This document shows positions 47,264-56,551 of a stretch of DNA of 64,000 bases, piece after piece. The notes beneath the pieces were generated by a model that was not told the origin of the DNA, searched no databases, and saw nothing but the letters and a program-made list of their open reading frames with translations. Made by a program: the position numbers and the translations under genes. The stretch is taken from NCBI GenBank assembly GCA_965222485.1, contig CBDCUC010000040.1:1054001-1118000 (forward strand). Reading direction: 5' to 3'. Origin of the DNA: CBDCUC01 sp965222485. Its GTDB lineage: Bacteria > Pseudomonadota > Alphaproteobacteria > Rhizobiales > Hyphomicrobiaceae. How positions within the stretch are numbered: position 1 is the stretch's first letter; each line of letters begins with the position of its first letter.

Positions 47264-47298
47264 AAACGCGCCGCTTGGTAGCTGCGGCGCGTTTTTTC
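47264..47298 (-). terminator. Terminator after ctpA
   Basis: A perfect 9-bp stem (ACGCGCCGC / GCGGCGCGT), 9-nt loop, AAAA on one side and TTTTTT on the other, so it can act in both directions. It lies 30 bp after the ctpA stop and upstream of rppH. Confidence 0.85.
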
Positions 47299-47327
47299 TC
47301 AGCATCTTCTTGCTGCTAGCGTGCCGA

Positions 47328-48797
47328 CTACGGCGTTGTTGTCGTCTCTCCCGCGGGTGCAGCAGGAGCACTACCGCTTGGCGACGTGCCAATTTTTGCC
47401 TGAGGCGCGGGCGGCGTGCCCGTTGAATTTGCGTCTGCACGCTTGTCCTTATCGATGTCGTTGGCATCCACCTTGGGTGGAATCGGTTTCGCGGTGCCCC
47501 GCAGGAGCGCCAATGCGTACTGCAGCTGTGTATCCTTTTCGGGCTCTTTAGGAACGTAAGATGATGAGCCAGACTTCTCTTTTTCCGGCTCTTTCTTTCC
47601 ATTCTGCCCCTCGCCGCTCAAATGGCCGCGTAAGCTGGCTTCGCCACGCGGCTTGGCCTTCTTCATCTTCTCCTTCAATTCGTCGGGCAGTTCCTGTTCG
47701 ATAACAATATCAGGATCGATGCCCTTGGCCTGAATAGAGCGATTGGACGGCGTGTAATAGCGTGCCGTGGTCAGGCGAATGGCGCCGTTCGTGCCAAGCG
47801 GGATGATGGTCTGAACCGATCCCTTGCCGAATGAACGCGTGCCGACAACGGTGGCGCGTTTATGGTCTTGCAGAGCGCCAGCAACAATTTCAGATGCTGA
47901 GGCTGACCCGCCGTTGACAAGCACGACGATTTTCGCGTTGTCGGTCAAGTCGCCAGGACGCGCCTGACTGCGCTGGGTTTCCTGGTTGTTGCGCCCTTTG
48001 GTCAGAACGATGGCTCCCTGCTCAAGGAAATCGTCCGAAACAGCGATTGCCTGATCCAGAAGCCCGCCGGGATTGTTGCGCAAATCGATAACGTAGCCCT
48101 TCAGTTTCGAGCCGATCTTCGCTTTTAAATCTTCGATGGAGCTGACGAGATTGGTGTGAGTCTGCTCGTTAAAGGTGGTCACCTTGATGTAGGCAACGTC
48201 ATCTTCGGCGCGTGATTTGACGGCGTTGATGCGGATCACGTCGCGTACAATCGTAATCTCCAGTGGTTCTTCCTGGCCCTTGCGAACGACCGTCAGCTTG
48301 ATGGGTGTGTTGACGGGGCCACGCATCTTTTCGACCGCCTCGCTGAGCGTCAGGCCAACGATTTGTTTGTCGTCCAGATGAGTGATGAGATCGTTGGCCA
48401 TGATGCCGGCCTTGGCAGCCGGTGTATCATCGATTGGCGCCACGACCTTGACGACACCTTTTTCCATCGTCACTTCGATGCCAAGCCCGCCGAATTCGCC
48501 ACGCGTTTGTACCTGCATGTCACGAAAATGCTTGGGTGACAGGTAGGCGGAGTGCGGATCCAATGCCGAGAGCATGCCGTTGATCGCCGATTCGATCAGT
48601 TTCGAATCACTCGGCTCCTCAACATAGTCGGCGCGTACCCGCTCCAGCACGTCGCCAAACAGATCAAGCTGTTTGTAAAGGTTGGTGTCCGGCGGAGTGG
48701 CCGAGTAGGTGCGGGATACGTTCAGTACGGTCGTGATGCCGGCCAGTCCGGTCATCAGCAAGAACGTCCAAAATGCGAAATCTGTCTTGCGCATCAT
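47328..48797 (-). CDS. ctpA: C-terminal processing protease, S41 family
   Basis: Periplasmic or membrane-anchored protease of the Prc/CtpA type. It has an N-terminal membrane helix (FAFWTFLLMTGLAGITTVL), a PDZ domain (GLGIEVTMEKGVVKVVAPID), and the Ser-Lys dyad in GGSASASEIVAGAL and GKGSVQT. The C-terminus is Pro/Lys/Gln-rich. ATG 48797 (489 residues) overlaps the envC stop by an ATGA, a sign of coupled translation; the longer frame from 48827 is inside envC. Confidence 0.92.
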   Translation of the reverse strand: MMRKTDFAFWTFLLMTGLAGITTVLNVSRTYSATPPDTNLYKQLDLFGDVLERVRADYVEEPSDSKLIESAINGMLSALDPHSAYLSPKHFRDMQVQTRGEFGGLGIEVTMEKGVVKVVAPIDDTPAAKAGIMANDLITHLDDKQIVGLTLSEAVEKMRGPVNTPIKLTVVRKGQEEPLEITIVRDVIRINAVKSRAEDDVAYIKVTTFNEQTHTNLVSSIEDLKAKIGSKLKGYVIDLRNNPGGLLDQAIAVSDDFLEQGAIVLTKGRNNQETQRSQARPGDLTDNAKIVVLVNGGSASASEIVAGALQDHKRATVVGTRSFGKGSVQTIIPLGTNGAIRLTTARYYTPSNRSIQAKGIDPDIVIEQELPDELKEKMKKAKPRGEASLRGHLSGEGQNGKKEPEKEKSGSSSYVPKEPEKDTQLQYALALLRGTAKPIPPKVDANDIDKDKRADANSTGTPPAPQAKIGTSPSGSAPAAPAGETTTTP

Positions 48798-50365
48798 CCA
48801 TTTACCTTCTGCGGATTCACCCACCATGGGGCTGGATCAATCGGTTTTCCGTCCTTGCGGAATTCCACATAAAGGACGGGGGCACTGCCTTGGCTACTCG
48901 TCTGGGGCGTTGCGTTCGGAGTGTTGGGCATCGTGCCAACTGGTTCCGATTTCAGTACGAAATGACCTGGTTGTACATCAATATGGGACAGGCCTGCCAG
49001 TAGTACATGATAGCCGCCGCCAGCATTGATGATCAAGAGTTGCCCGTAGCTGCGAAATTCACCGGCGTACACAATCCAGCCATCGCACGGTGAAGTGATC
49101 TGGGCGCCGTTGCGCGTCTCAAACACCATACCTGGGGAGGTGCCACCAAAATTGGTTTTTTCGCCGAAAGCCAGGACCTTACGTCCGCGCGCCGGAAGCG
49201 GAAGGCTGGCCCTAGCCAAGCGGAATGGGATCTCCGGTTCGATACGCCGGGGATTTGAGAAATTTCGCCCAAGATTGGCTGGTGCCAATTCGATTATCGA
49301 GGAGGACGGCGGTGGCGATAGCGCGGCTACCTGGGCCTCCTTTTCGTTGTATTGTTTGAGGTTTGTATTTTCCGTGACGGCCCGATCGAGCTTAGCGATC
49401 AGGTCGTTCAAGTCGGTCACATTGCGTGAGATTTCAAGCGTCGTCTTGCGCAGGTCTTCTAGTTCCGACCGGCGCTCGGCCAAGGACTGCTTTTTTTCTT
49501 CCATCAGGCCTGCAAGGCGGGTGCGTGCGTCCTCGTGGCGGGCGACCTCCTCGGTCAGCCGCTTGTTTTCTGAACGGATCTCAGTCATGACCCGGACCAG
49601 TTCATTGAGCCTGCTGGCTAGGGTGAGTGCCTGCTTGCGCAAGCCAGGGAACGCAGAAGCGATCAACATAGCGCTACGGACCATTTGCAGTGCATCTTCG
49701 CGCCGCGTGATCATAACCGGCGGCGGATTGCGTCCCATGCGCTGAAGCGTTGCAAGTAGCTTGGCGATCTGGCCGTGTCGCTGTTCCAACGAGCCGCGGA
49801 CGATGCGTTCCTGAGCTTCCAATTCGCCCAGGCGTTCCTCAATAGAGGTCATGCGGGCTTCGCTGTCCTGGATTAGCGCGGCTGTTTCCTGCAGCCGTGC
49901 CTTGATGCGCTCGCGCTCCTTATTGATTTGTTCGACATCAAGCTGGAGTGCCTTGCTGCGCTGCTCAGCCTCTTTGAGCTTTTCCTTTTCGCTCTTTAGT
50001 TCTTCCTTCTTGTTATCGAGCTTGTTTTTGGGTGCTCCAGCTTTTTGATCGGCCTGTGCCAAGGCTTGGCTGATGCCTTGGCCAGGGACGGCTAAAAGGA
50101 AGGCGGCGAGAAGTAGGGGCACGGTGTTGCCGCTAGGTATGGTGTACGCCTGTCCGCCGGGTGGGGCGCATTGAGTGCTTTGCGGCTTGTGCAAGACCTG
50201 TCCTCGTCTCTGGCGCCGGCTCGCGCGGGTGGCGGCTTGTCCGATAAGCCAAGGTCTTGACACCTTTAGCCTCTGAGGCCTCACCGGGATACGTTTGGTT
50301 TCGTGCCCTTTCGGGCTTGAGGGTATTGAAGTACCGACAATTACGGCAATTGTGGCGCGTTTCAA
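48794..50365 (-). CDS. envC: Murein hydrolase activator EnvC-like protein, start uncertain
   Basis: Periplasmic activator of cell-wall amidases at division. A signal-like segment (LLLAAFLLAVPGQGISQALA) is followed by a long coiled coil (about 100-300 of the frame) and a C-terminal LytM/M23 domain in which the metal ligands are degenerate (FGEKTNFGGTSPGMVFET has no HxxxD), as in non-catalytic EnvC. The frame begins with TTG 50365, but the first 80 residues are not signal-like; GTG 50122 or another internal start is likely. It is coupled to ctpA. Confidence 0.85.
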   Translation of the reverse strand: MKRATIAVIVGTSIPSSPKGHETKRIPVRPQRLKVSRPWLIGQAATRASRRQRRGQVLHKPQSTQCAPPGGQAYTIPSGNTVPLLLAAFLLAVPGQGISQALAQADQKAGAPKNKLDNKKEELKSEKEKLKEAEQRSKALQLDVEQINKERERIKARLQETAALIQDSEARMTSIEERLGELEAQERIVRGSLEQRHGQIAKLLATLQRMGRNPPPVMITRREDALQMVRSAMLIASAFPGLRKQALTLASRLNELVRVMTEIRSENKRLTEEVARHEDARTRLAGLMEEKKQSLAERRSELEDLRKTTLEISRNVTDLNDLIAKLDRAVTENTNLKQYNEKEAQVAALSPPPSSSIIELAPANLGRNFSNPRRIEPEIPFRLARASLPLPARGRKVLAFGEKTNFGGTSPGMVFETRNGAQITSPCDGWIVYAGEFRSYGQLLIINAGGGYHVLLAGLSHIDVQPGHFVLKSEPVGTMPNTPNATPQTSSQGSAPVLYVEFRKDGKPIDPAPWWVNPQKVNG

Positions 50366-50660
50366 TTGCTAAACCCTTTTTGTCCAGGCACGAATTCGAT
50401 ATCTGGTGAATGGATGGGCCACTCACGGCGAGTAGGGTTGGTGGCTCATCTGTTGAGCTTGGCAACGGCGTGATAGCACTGAGGGCGGCGACCCATAAGC
50501 ATTTTCCGGTCGGCTCGGATGTAAATCGCGTTATGAGCAGAAGAGCCCGCTAAGCAGTTCAGCAACTTGCTGGTCCAGGGTGAAGTGGACGGGGGCTTGT
50601 CCTTGCGACAGGCGCCCCGTAAGGGGGTATAGAAATGAGTAAATCAAGAAAGGTTCCGCC

Positions 50661-50852
50661 ATGTCGTCGGCACTCTTCCACCTGACTACGTTGGCTGTCT
50701 TGGCAGTCCTTGCGGTCCTGATTATGGGGCTTTGGACGTTGCTTAGGCAAAAGAGCCCCAATCTTAGTCAAAAGCTCATGCGCTGGCGGGTTTGTCTGCA
50801 GTTCGTGGCAATTTTGGTGATCATGGCATTCGTGGCGGTCAATGGCGCATAG
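50661..50852 (+). CDS. HIG1-domain twin transmembrane protein
   Basis: A 63-residue protein with two membrane helices (TLAVLAVLAVLIMGLWTLL and VCLQFVAILVIMAFVAV) joined by SPNLSQKLMRWR. The MRWRVxLQ motif is the HIG1 signature. Mitochondrial relatives assist respiratory complexes; the bacterial role is unknown. It precedes the cobalamin adenosyltransferase gene, an arrangement known from other alphaproteobacteria. AAAGG precedes ATG 50661. Confidence 0.85.
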   Translation: MSSALFHLTTLAVLAVLAVLIMGLWTLLRQKSPNLSQKLMRWRVCLQFVAILVIMAFVAVNGA

Positions 50853-51033
50853 TTGGACGGGTGAGTTTCGTTGCTCGCTGATCGCTGTATATGCGATGCT
50901 GGTAACTGCTGGTTCCCCGCCTGAGTGTACCAATCGGTTTTAGCCTGACGAACATCCGTTGCAACGTGGTCCTCATCAAACTCGGCGCTGTCGCCCTTGT
51001 CACGAATGCGCACAAGCTCCTGGCGAATGAACA

Positions 51034-51615
51034 ATGGTCAAACTCAACAAGATTTACACGTGCACTGGTGACGCAGGCACAACGGGGCTTGGTACGGGTG
51101 AGAGGGTTGCGAAGTTCGACCCGCGCATAGCCGCTTACGGCACGGTGGATGAAACAAATGCGGTGATCGGCTTGGTACGTTTGCAGCTGGGCGAAGATCA
51201 CAAGAGCCTAGATGACATGCTGGCACGCATTCAGAACGACTTGTTTGATCTGGGCGCTGATCTTTGTGTGCCGGATAAAGGCGAAAAGCCGGATTTTGAA
51301 CCCTTGCGGGTGGCGCAGAGCCAAGTTGAACGGGTCGAAGCGGATATCGATGAACTGAATGAGCAGCTTGAGCCATTGAAGTCTTTCATTTTGCCAGGTG
51401 GGACGGCTGCCGCTGCATATTTGCATCTGGCCCGTACGGTGTGCCGCCGGGCTGAACGCTTGATGGTTGAGCTGGCGAGCCAGGAGGGCGAAGAGGTCAG
51501 TGACGCGGCGCTCAAGTATATAAACCGACTATCGGATTTCCTGTTCGTGGCAGGGCGTATTGTCAATGACGGGGGCAAGAGCGATGTGTTGTGGGTGCCG
51601 GGGCAGAACCGCTGA
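51034..51615 (+). CDS. Cob(I)yrinic acid a,c-diamide adenosyltransferase, PduO type
   Basis: Transfers the adenosyl group from ATP to cobalt, making adenosylcobalamin. The 193-residue protein has the ATP loop TGDAGTTGLGTGERV at the N-terminus, YGTVDETNAVIG, and RTVCRRAERLMVEL near the C-terminus, the PduO signatures. It lies between HIG1 and a rhomboid gene, upstream of etfBA-hbd. Confidence 0.93.
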   Translation: MVKLNKIYTCTGDAGTTGLGTGERVAKFDPRIAAYGTVDETNAVIGLVRLQLGEDHKSLDDMLARIQNDLFDLGADLCVPDKGEKPDFEPLRVAQSQVERVEADIDELNEQLEPLKSFILPGGTAAAAYLHLARTVCRRAERLMVELASQEGEEVSDAALKYINRLSDFLFVAGRIVNDGGKSDVLWVPGQNR

Positions 51616-51803
51616 AACGCGGTGGCTTTTCGCGGTTTTCCAGTCGCCATGTGCGCTGCACCTCAGGTTGCACGAGCGAGATGGTTTCAGCTGGCGCGAC
51701 TTGCGATGACATGTAATAGAGGATCTGGTCGCTGCACTTGGCAACATTGCTGGGGCCAATTCGCAAACAAAACGATTAGCAATAACCGAGGCGCCGAACT
51801 CCA

Positions 51804-52532
51804 GTGTTTGTTCCAATTAGTGATGACAATGCCCTGAAGTCGATTTCATTCCAATATGTTACCATTGCCCTTATTGCGATTAATGTCGCAGTATTTTTGT
51901 TTACCGCAGCCGGGGTCGATCCAGGGTTCATTGCCAGTTTTGCAGTGGTTCCTGCGGAGCTTTTAGGAATAGCTGCGGTTGGCCTTGGCAATGTTGCGAC
52001 GCCGGGGGATCTGGTGGCCGTGCCTGAAAGCATGACGCTTGTCTCGTACATGTTCTTCCATGCAGATTTGTTCCACCTGGCTGGCAATATGCTGTTTCTC
52101 TGGGTGTTCGGAGACAACGTGGAAGACGCCATGGGGCATTTTCGTTTCCTCGTGTTTTATATTCTGTGCGGTGTCTTTGCAGCGCTCACCCACTCCTTCA
52201 TCGTGGCTAACGCGGCTGCAAGTGCGAGCGTGTCGGTCCCTCTCATCGGAGCGAGCGGAGCCGTTGCCGGTGTGATTGCCGCCTATCTGATGCTCCACCC
52301 GCGGGTCCGCGTTTGGGTTTTGGCAATGAAGGTTTTTCCGTTGCAGGTGAGCGCTATGCTCGCACTCGGTGCATGGATACTGATTCAAATCATTATGGTG
52401 CTAATGCCACAGACGGGGCCGGTTGCCTGGTGGGCGCACATTGGCGGTCTGATAGCAGGTGCTGTTTTGATCGTATTTATGCGCAAACCGGGTGTGCCAT
52501 TGTTTGATCGCGGCCTGCCCAGTAGTGCGTGA
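51804..52532 (+). CDS. Rhomboid-family intramembrane serine protease
   Basis: A 242-residue protein with about six membrane helices. The family catalytic pair is visible: S151 in the GASG loop (LIGASGAVAG) and H212 (WWAHIGG), with H91/N95 in HLAGNMLF supporting the oxyanion hole. The start is GTG 51804 (MFVPISDDNALK). The substrate is unknown. It is cotranscribed, or at least co-oriented, with the adenosyltransferase. Confidence 0.92.
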   Translation: MFVPISDDNALKSISFQYVTIALIAINVAVFLFTAAGVDPGFIASFAVVPAELLGIAAVGLGNVATPGDLVAVPESMTLVSYMFFHADLFHLAGNMLFLWVFGDNVEDAMGHFRFLVFYILCGVFAALTHSFIVANAAASASVSVPLIGASGAVAGVIAAYLMLHPRVRVWVLAMKVFPLQVSAMLALGAWILIQIIMVLMPQTGPVAWWAHIGGLIAGAVLIVFMRKPGVPLFDRGLPSSA

Positions 52533-52881
52533 GGCATGTCGACCGCACCAACGGCCGTTGGTTGGGTCCGCTTCTTGTTCTACCGGTTGTTGACACGGCC
52601 AAATTTACCATTTTTGTGGCCGGCTTCTGCCTTTGGCGCATTGCGCAAGTGGACGGCGGGTCGATAGGTTTAAAACCAGCCGTACATCCGTTGACTCGGG
52701 GCTTGGCGGCCCGTAGGGTCGGCTTTCGCATGTGCGAATACGATTGTGGCCGTCGGGGCCAGTCGTGGCCGTCTTTCGCACGCGTTCACTTAAGAGTTTG
52801 GGGTATGGGGCAGCTGCCGCCCACGCATCGGTTTTCATGTGAGCCGTGCGGTGCGTCAATCCGGGGAGCAACGCAGAAACG
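52533..52881. other. Intergenic region upstream of etfB
   Basis: About 350 bp. Frames on both strands here lack any domain or family resemblance. No tRNA or promoter was recognised. Confidence 0.4.
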
Positions 52882-53637
52882 ATGAAGATTTTGGTGCCGG
52901 TTAAGCGCGTTGTCGATTACAACGTGAAAATCCGCGTCAAACCGGATGGCTCGGGGATCGAGTTGGCGAACGTCAAAATGTCGATGAACCCGTTCGACGA
53001 GATCGCCGTGGAGGAAGCCGTTCGACTGAAGGAAAAGGGCGGTGCGGAGGAAGTCGTCGTTGTCTCCATTGGTCCGCCCAAAGCTCAGGATACATTGCGC
53101 ACGGCCTTGGCCATCGGTGCTGATCGCGGGTTGCTGATTGAAACCGACGATGGCGCTTATGTGGAACCCCTGGCCGTTGCCAAGCTGCTCAAATCAGTGG
53201 TCGATGAAGAAAAGCCAGATCTCGTGATTATGGGCAAGCAGGCCATCGATGACGATTGCAACCAGACAGGGCAGATGTTGGCAGCCCTCATGGGCTGGGC
53301 ACAGGGTACGTTTGCCTCCAAGGTGGACGTTGGAGACGGCAGGATATCGGTTACGCGCGAAATTGATGGCGGGCTTGAAACCATCGGGCTGAAGTTGCCT
53401 GCGATCGTTACGACGGATCTTCGGTTGAATGAACCGCGCTACCCTTCGCTGCCAAATATCATGAAAGCAAAAAAGAAGCCGCTCGATGTAAAAAAGGTCG
53501 GGGACATGGGCGTTGACGTAAGTCCGCGCCTGACGGTGGTCAAGACGGCTGAACCGCCGACGCGCGAGGCAGGCGTGATCGTCAAGAGCGTTGCCGAATT
53601 GGTGGAAAAGCTTAAAGGCGAAGCGGGGGTCATCTGA
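52882..53637 (+). CDS. etfB: Electron transfer flavoprotein beta subunit
   Basis: AMP-binding subunit of the ETF heterodimer that collects electrons from acyl-CoA dehydrogenases. From ATG 52882 the product has 251 residues and begins MKILVPVKRVVDYNVKIRVK; VDDDCNQTGQMLAALMGW (written here ADDDCNQTG-like, seen as IDDDCNQTGQ) and the Pro-rich TDLRLNEPRYPSLPNIMKAK are family signatures. etfA starts inside the etfB stop (TGATG), so translation is coupled. Confidence 0.95.
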   Translation: MKILVPVKRVVDYNVKIRVKPDGSGIELANVKMSMNPFDEIAVEEAVRLKEKGGAEEVVVVSIGPPKAQDTLRTALAIGADRGLLIETDDGAYVEPLAVAKLLKSVVDEEKPDLVIMGKQAIDDDCNQTGQMLAALMGWAQGTFASKVDVGDGRISVTREIDGGLETIGLKLPAIVTTDLRLNEPRYPSLPNIMKAKKKPLDVKKVGDMGVDVSPRLTVVKTAEPPTREAGVIVKSVAELVEKLKGEAGVI

Positions 53638-54587
53638 TGTCGGTACTATTACTTGCCGAACACGATAACGCTGCGCTCAATGCGGCAACAGAAAAGGCAA
53701 TGACGGCAGCGACCGCGCTGGGAGCTGGCGATGTGCATGTGCTTGTCGCGGGTCAAGGTTGCGGGCCGGTGGCGGAGGCGGCCGCCCGCGTGGAAGGGTG
53801 CAGCAAGGTTCTCGTCGCCGAGGCTGCGCACCTTAAGGACAAGCTGGCGGAAGAGTTGGCGGCGCTCATTGTGCCGTTGATGGAGAATTACGAAGTGCTG
53901 GTGGCGCCTGCCACGGCGGTCGGAAAAAATGTACTGCCGCGGGTCGCCGCCATGCTCGATGTCATGCAGATTTCCGATATCACCAAGGTGGTATCCGCCG
54001 ACACGTTCGAGCGGCCCATATATGCCGGCAATGCCGTGCAGACCGTAAAAAGTGATGAGCCAAAAAAGGTCATTACGGTGCGCACATCGGCATTTGCCGG
54101 GAGTGGCGAGGCTGCAGCACCTGCTCCCATCGAGACAATCGATGCACCCGCATCGGTTGGGCTTTCGACATTTGAAAGTGCGGAACTCACACAGTCAGAT
54201 CGGCCAGAATTGGCGTCCGCACGCATCGTTATTTCCGGTGGGCGGGGTATGCAGTCGGGCGAAAATTTCGAGAAGCTTATCGATCCTGTGGCCGATCAGT
54301 TGGGCGCCGCCGTCGGCGCCAGCCGTGCCGCGGTCGACTCCGGCTTCGTTCCCAACGATATGCAGGTGGGACAAACCGGCAAAGTGGTGGCGCCGGAGCT
54401 CTACATTGCGGTGGGTATTTCGGGTGCAATTCAGCACTTGGCAGGTATGAAAGATTCGAAGGTCATCGTCGCAATTAACAAGGATGGCGAGGCACCGATA
54501 TTTCAGGTGGCGGACTATGGATTGGTTGCAGATCTGTTTACGGCCCTGCCTGAACTGGAATCTGAATTGAAGAAGCTGAACGGATAG
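53637..54587 (+). CDS. etfA: Electron transfer flavoprotein alpha subunit
   Basis: FAD-binding subunit of ETF. The 316-residue protein has the C-terminal FAD domain with SGGRGMQSGENFEKL, GASRAAVDSGF and the signature LYIAVGISGAIQHLAGMKDS. It overlaps etfB by one base. hbd follows 129 bp downstream, which places the pair in fatty acid or polyhydroxybutyrate metabolism. Confidence 0.96.
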   Translation: MSVLLLAEHDNAALNAATEKAMTAATALGAGDVHVLVAGQGCGPVAEAAARVEGCSKVLVAEAAHLKDKLAEELAALIVPLMENYEVLVAPATAVGKNVLPRVAAMLDVMQISDITKVVSADTFERPIYAGNAVQTVKSDEPKKVITVRTSAFAGSGEAAAPAPIETIDAPASVGLSTFESAELTQSDRPELASARIVISGGRGMQSGENFEKLIDPVADQLGAAVGASRAAVDSGFVPNDMQVGQTGKVVAPELYIAVGISGAIQHLAGMKDSKVIVAINKDGEAPIFQVADYGLVADLFTALPELESELKKLNG

Positions 54588-54716
54588 AGACGAACGGGAA
54601 TCGGTCTTAAATCAAGCTCCAATCGATTGATCGGCGACCAACGTACCGAGTAGGTGGTTGCATCAGATTGTTACACGGTTGGCGGTCGGTCCAAGAGGAA
54701 TGAGCGAAATGCAGGT

Positions 54717-55619
54717 GTGGCGGTGACTGGGGAAAATCCTTCTCACGACATCAAGACGGTCGGAATCATCGGAGCTGGGCAGATGGGCAATGGGATAGCC
54801 CATATTGCTGCCTTGGCAGGATACGAGGTCGCGTTAAGCGATCTTGACAAGAGCCACTACGACGATGCGGTGCAGACGATCCAGCACAATATGGATCGGC
54901 AGATCGCCAAGGGCCTGATCAAGGCGGGCGATAAGGACAAGGCACTCAAAAAAATCACGTTTGCACCCGATTACGACGCGTTTGCCAAAAGCGATCTCGT
55001 TATCGAGGCGGCGACGGAAGATGAAGACGTAAAGCGTCAGATATTCGCTGGTCTGTGTCCGAAGCTGAAGCCTGACGCCCTGGTTGCAAGCAATACGTCA
55101 TCGATTTCGATTACGCGCCTGGCATCCATCACCGGACGGCCTGAGCGGTTCATCGGTATGCATTTCATGAATCCGGTTCCGCTGATGGAACTGGTGGAGT
55201 TGATTAGAGGAATCGCTACCGACGACGATACGTTCATTGCTGCGCGTGGATTCGTAGAAAGCCTCGGCAAGAAAACCGCGGTTTCGGAGGATTTTCCGGC
55301 ATTTATCGTCAATCGGATACTGCTGCCGATGATCAACGAGGCGGTCTATACGCTTTATGAGGGTGTCGGCACGGTGGAATCGATCGATCGTGCCATGAAG
55401 CTCGGCGCCAACCATCCCATGGGGCCGCTGGAGCTTGCGGATTTTATCGGTCTGGACACCTGTCTGTCAGTCATGCAAGTCCTTTATGAAGGTCTGGCGG
55501 ACTCAAAATATCGGCCGTGCCCACTGTTGGTGAAATATGTTGAGGCCGGGTGGCTTGGCCGCAAAACGGATCGTGGTTTTTACGACTACAGGGGCGACAC
55601 GCCAGTGCCGACCCGGTAA
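54717..55619 (+). CDS. hbd: 3-hydroxybutyryl-CoA dehydrogenase
   Basis: Oxidises 3-hydroxyacyl-CoA with NAD. From GTG 54717 it has 300 residues; GTG 54723 is also possible and no in-frame ATG precedes the conserved part. The NAD motif is VGIIGAGQMGNGIAH, the catalytic His is in GMHFMNPVPLMELVE and Asn in DFPAFIVNRIL; LGANHPMGPLELADFIGLD ends the family set. It lies after etfBA, with a terminator 30 bp beyond. Confidence 0.93.
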   Translation: MAVTGENPSHDIKTVGIIGAGQMGNGIAHIAALAGYEVALSDLDKSHYDDAVQTIQHNMDRQIAKGLIKAGDKDKALKKITFAPDYDAFAKSDLVIEAATEDEDVKRQIFAGLCPKLKPDALVASNTSSISITRLASITGRPERFIGMHFMNPVPLMELVELIRGIATDDDTFIAARGFVESLGKKTAVSEDFPAFIVNRILLPMINEAVYTLYEGVGTVESIDRAMKLGANHPMGPLELADFIGLDTCLSVMQVLYEGLADSKYRPCPLLVKYVEAGWLGRKTDRGFYDYRGDTPVPTR

Positions 55620-55648
55620 TTTTCCGTGTCGGGCCGAAAATGCTTTGG

Positions 55649-55676
55649 AAGGGCGGTCTTGGGGCCGCCCTTTTTT
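55649..55676 (+). terminator. Terminator after hbd
   Basis: An 8-bp stem (AAGGGCGG / CCGCCCTT) with an 8-nt loop and TTTTTT, starting 29 bp after the hbd stop. Confidence 0.9.
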
Positions 55677-55752
55677 GCAGTCGGTTTTTGTTTGTTGGGG
55701 CCACGGTGCCGCTGATGTCGCGGCGGTTGCTGACAGGGTTGGAGACTATCAC

Positions 55753-56505
55753 ATGTCAAATGGGTCCAAGGTGGCGGTTGTAACGGGCGGCGGATCGGGG
55801 ATTGGGCGTGCCGTGGCGCTGGGCCTTAACGAGGCCGGTTATAACGTTGTGGTGGCCGGGCGGCGTGGAAATGTACTTGAGGACACCTGTGCCGCGGCTA
55901 CCGGCAAGATGTTGGCGGTGACTTGCGATGTTGCGAAAGACGCCGACGTCACAAACCTATTTGAAAAAACGCGAGAAGCTTTCGGGCGGGTCGACGTGTT
56001 GTTCAATAATGCTGGTCTTGGCGCACCACCAGTTCCCATGGATGAGCTGCCAGTGGAGCAATGGCGGCAGGTTGTCGACGTCAATCTGACCGGGGTGTTC
56101 CTGTGCGCGCGAGAAGCCATGAAAATGATGAAGGCACAACAGCCAAAGGGTGGCCGGATCATCAACAATGGTTCGATTTCTGCCCACTCGCCGCGTCCCT
56201 ATTCGGCGCCTTACACCTCGACGAAACATGCGGTGACCGGGTTGACGAAGGCGATCGCCCTTGAGGGGCGTCCGCACAATATCGCGTGTTCTCAGATCGA
56301 CATTGGCAATGCTGCGACAGAAATGACGGATGCGATGGCAGCGGGAATACTACAGGCGGATATGACAACCCGTGCCGTGGAGGCGCGCATGGACGTTAGG
56401 CACGTCGCTGATGCGGTGTGTTACATGGCTAATCTGCCGCTTGATACCAATGTTCTCAACATGACGTTGAAGGCGACGACGATGCCGTTTGAAGGCCGAG
56501 GCTAA
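55753..56505 (+). CDS. Short-chain dehydrogenase/reductase
   Basis: A 250-residue classical SDR. TGGGSGIG is the cofactor motif, NNAG follows, the catalytic Ser is in NNGSISAHSPRP and Tyr-x3-Lys in YTSTKHAVTG. ATG 55753 has GGAG upstream; the longer frame from 55537 overlaps hbd and its terminator. The substrate is unknown. A lipid-related role is possible from the neighbours but not shown. Confidence 0.88.
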   Translation: MSNGSKVAVVTGGGSGIGRAVALGLNEAGYNVVVAGRRGNVLEDTCAAATGKMLAVTCDVAKDADVTNLFEKTREAFGRVDVLFNNAGLGAPPVPMDELPVEQWRQVVDVNLTGVFLCAREAMKMMKAQQPKGGRIINNGSISAHSPRPYSAPYTSTKHAVTGLTKAIALEGRPHNIACSQIDIGNAATEMTDAMAAGILQADMTTRAVEARMDVRHVADAVCYMANLPLDTNVLNMTLKATTMPFEGRG

Positions 56506-56551
56506 CGCTGCCTGCCGGTTTGTGATCGATTGGGTGCTGTCTGTGGCGCTG

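Noticed and set aside
52605..52871. Minus-strand frame upstream of etfB
   Set aside because: Arg/Pro-rich with no domain and no ribosome binding site; looks like a shadow of GC-rich intergenic DNA.
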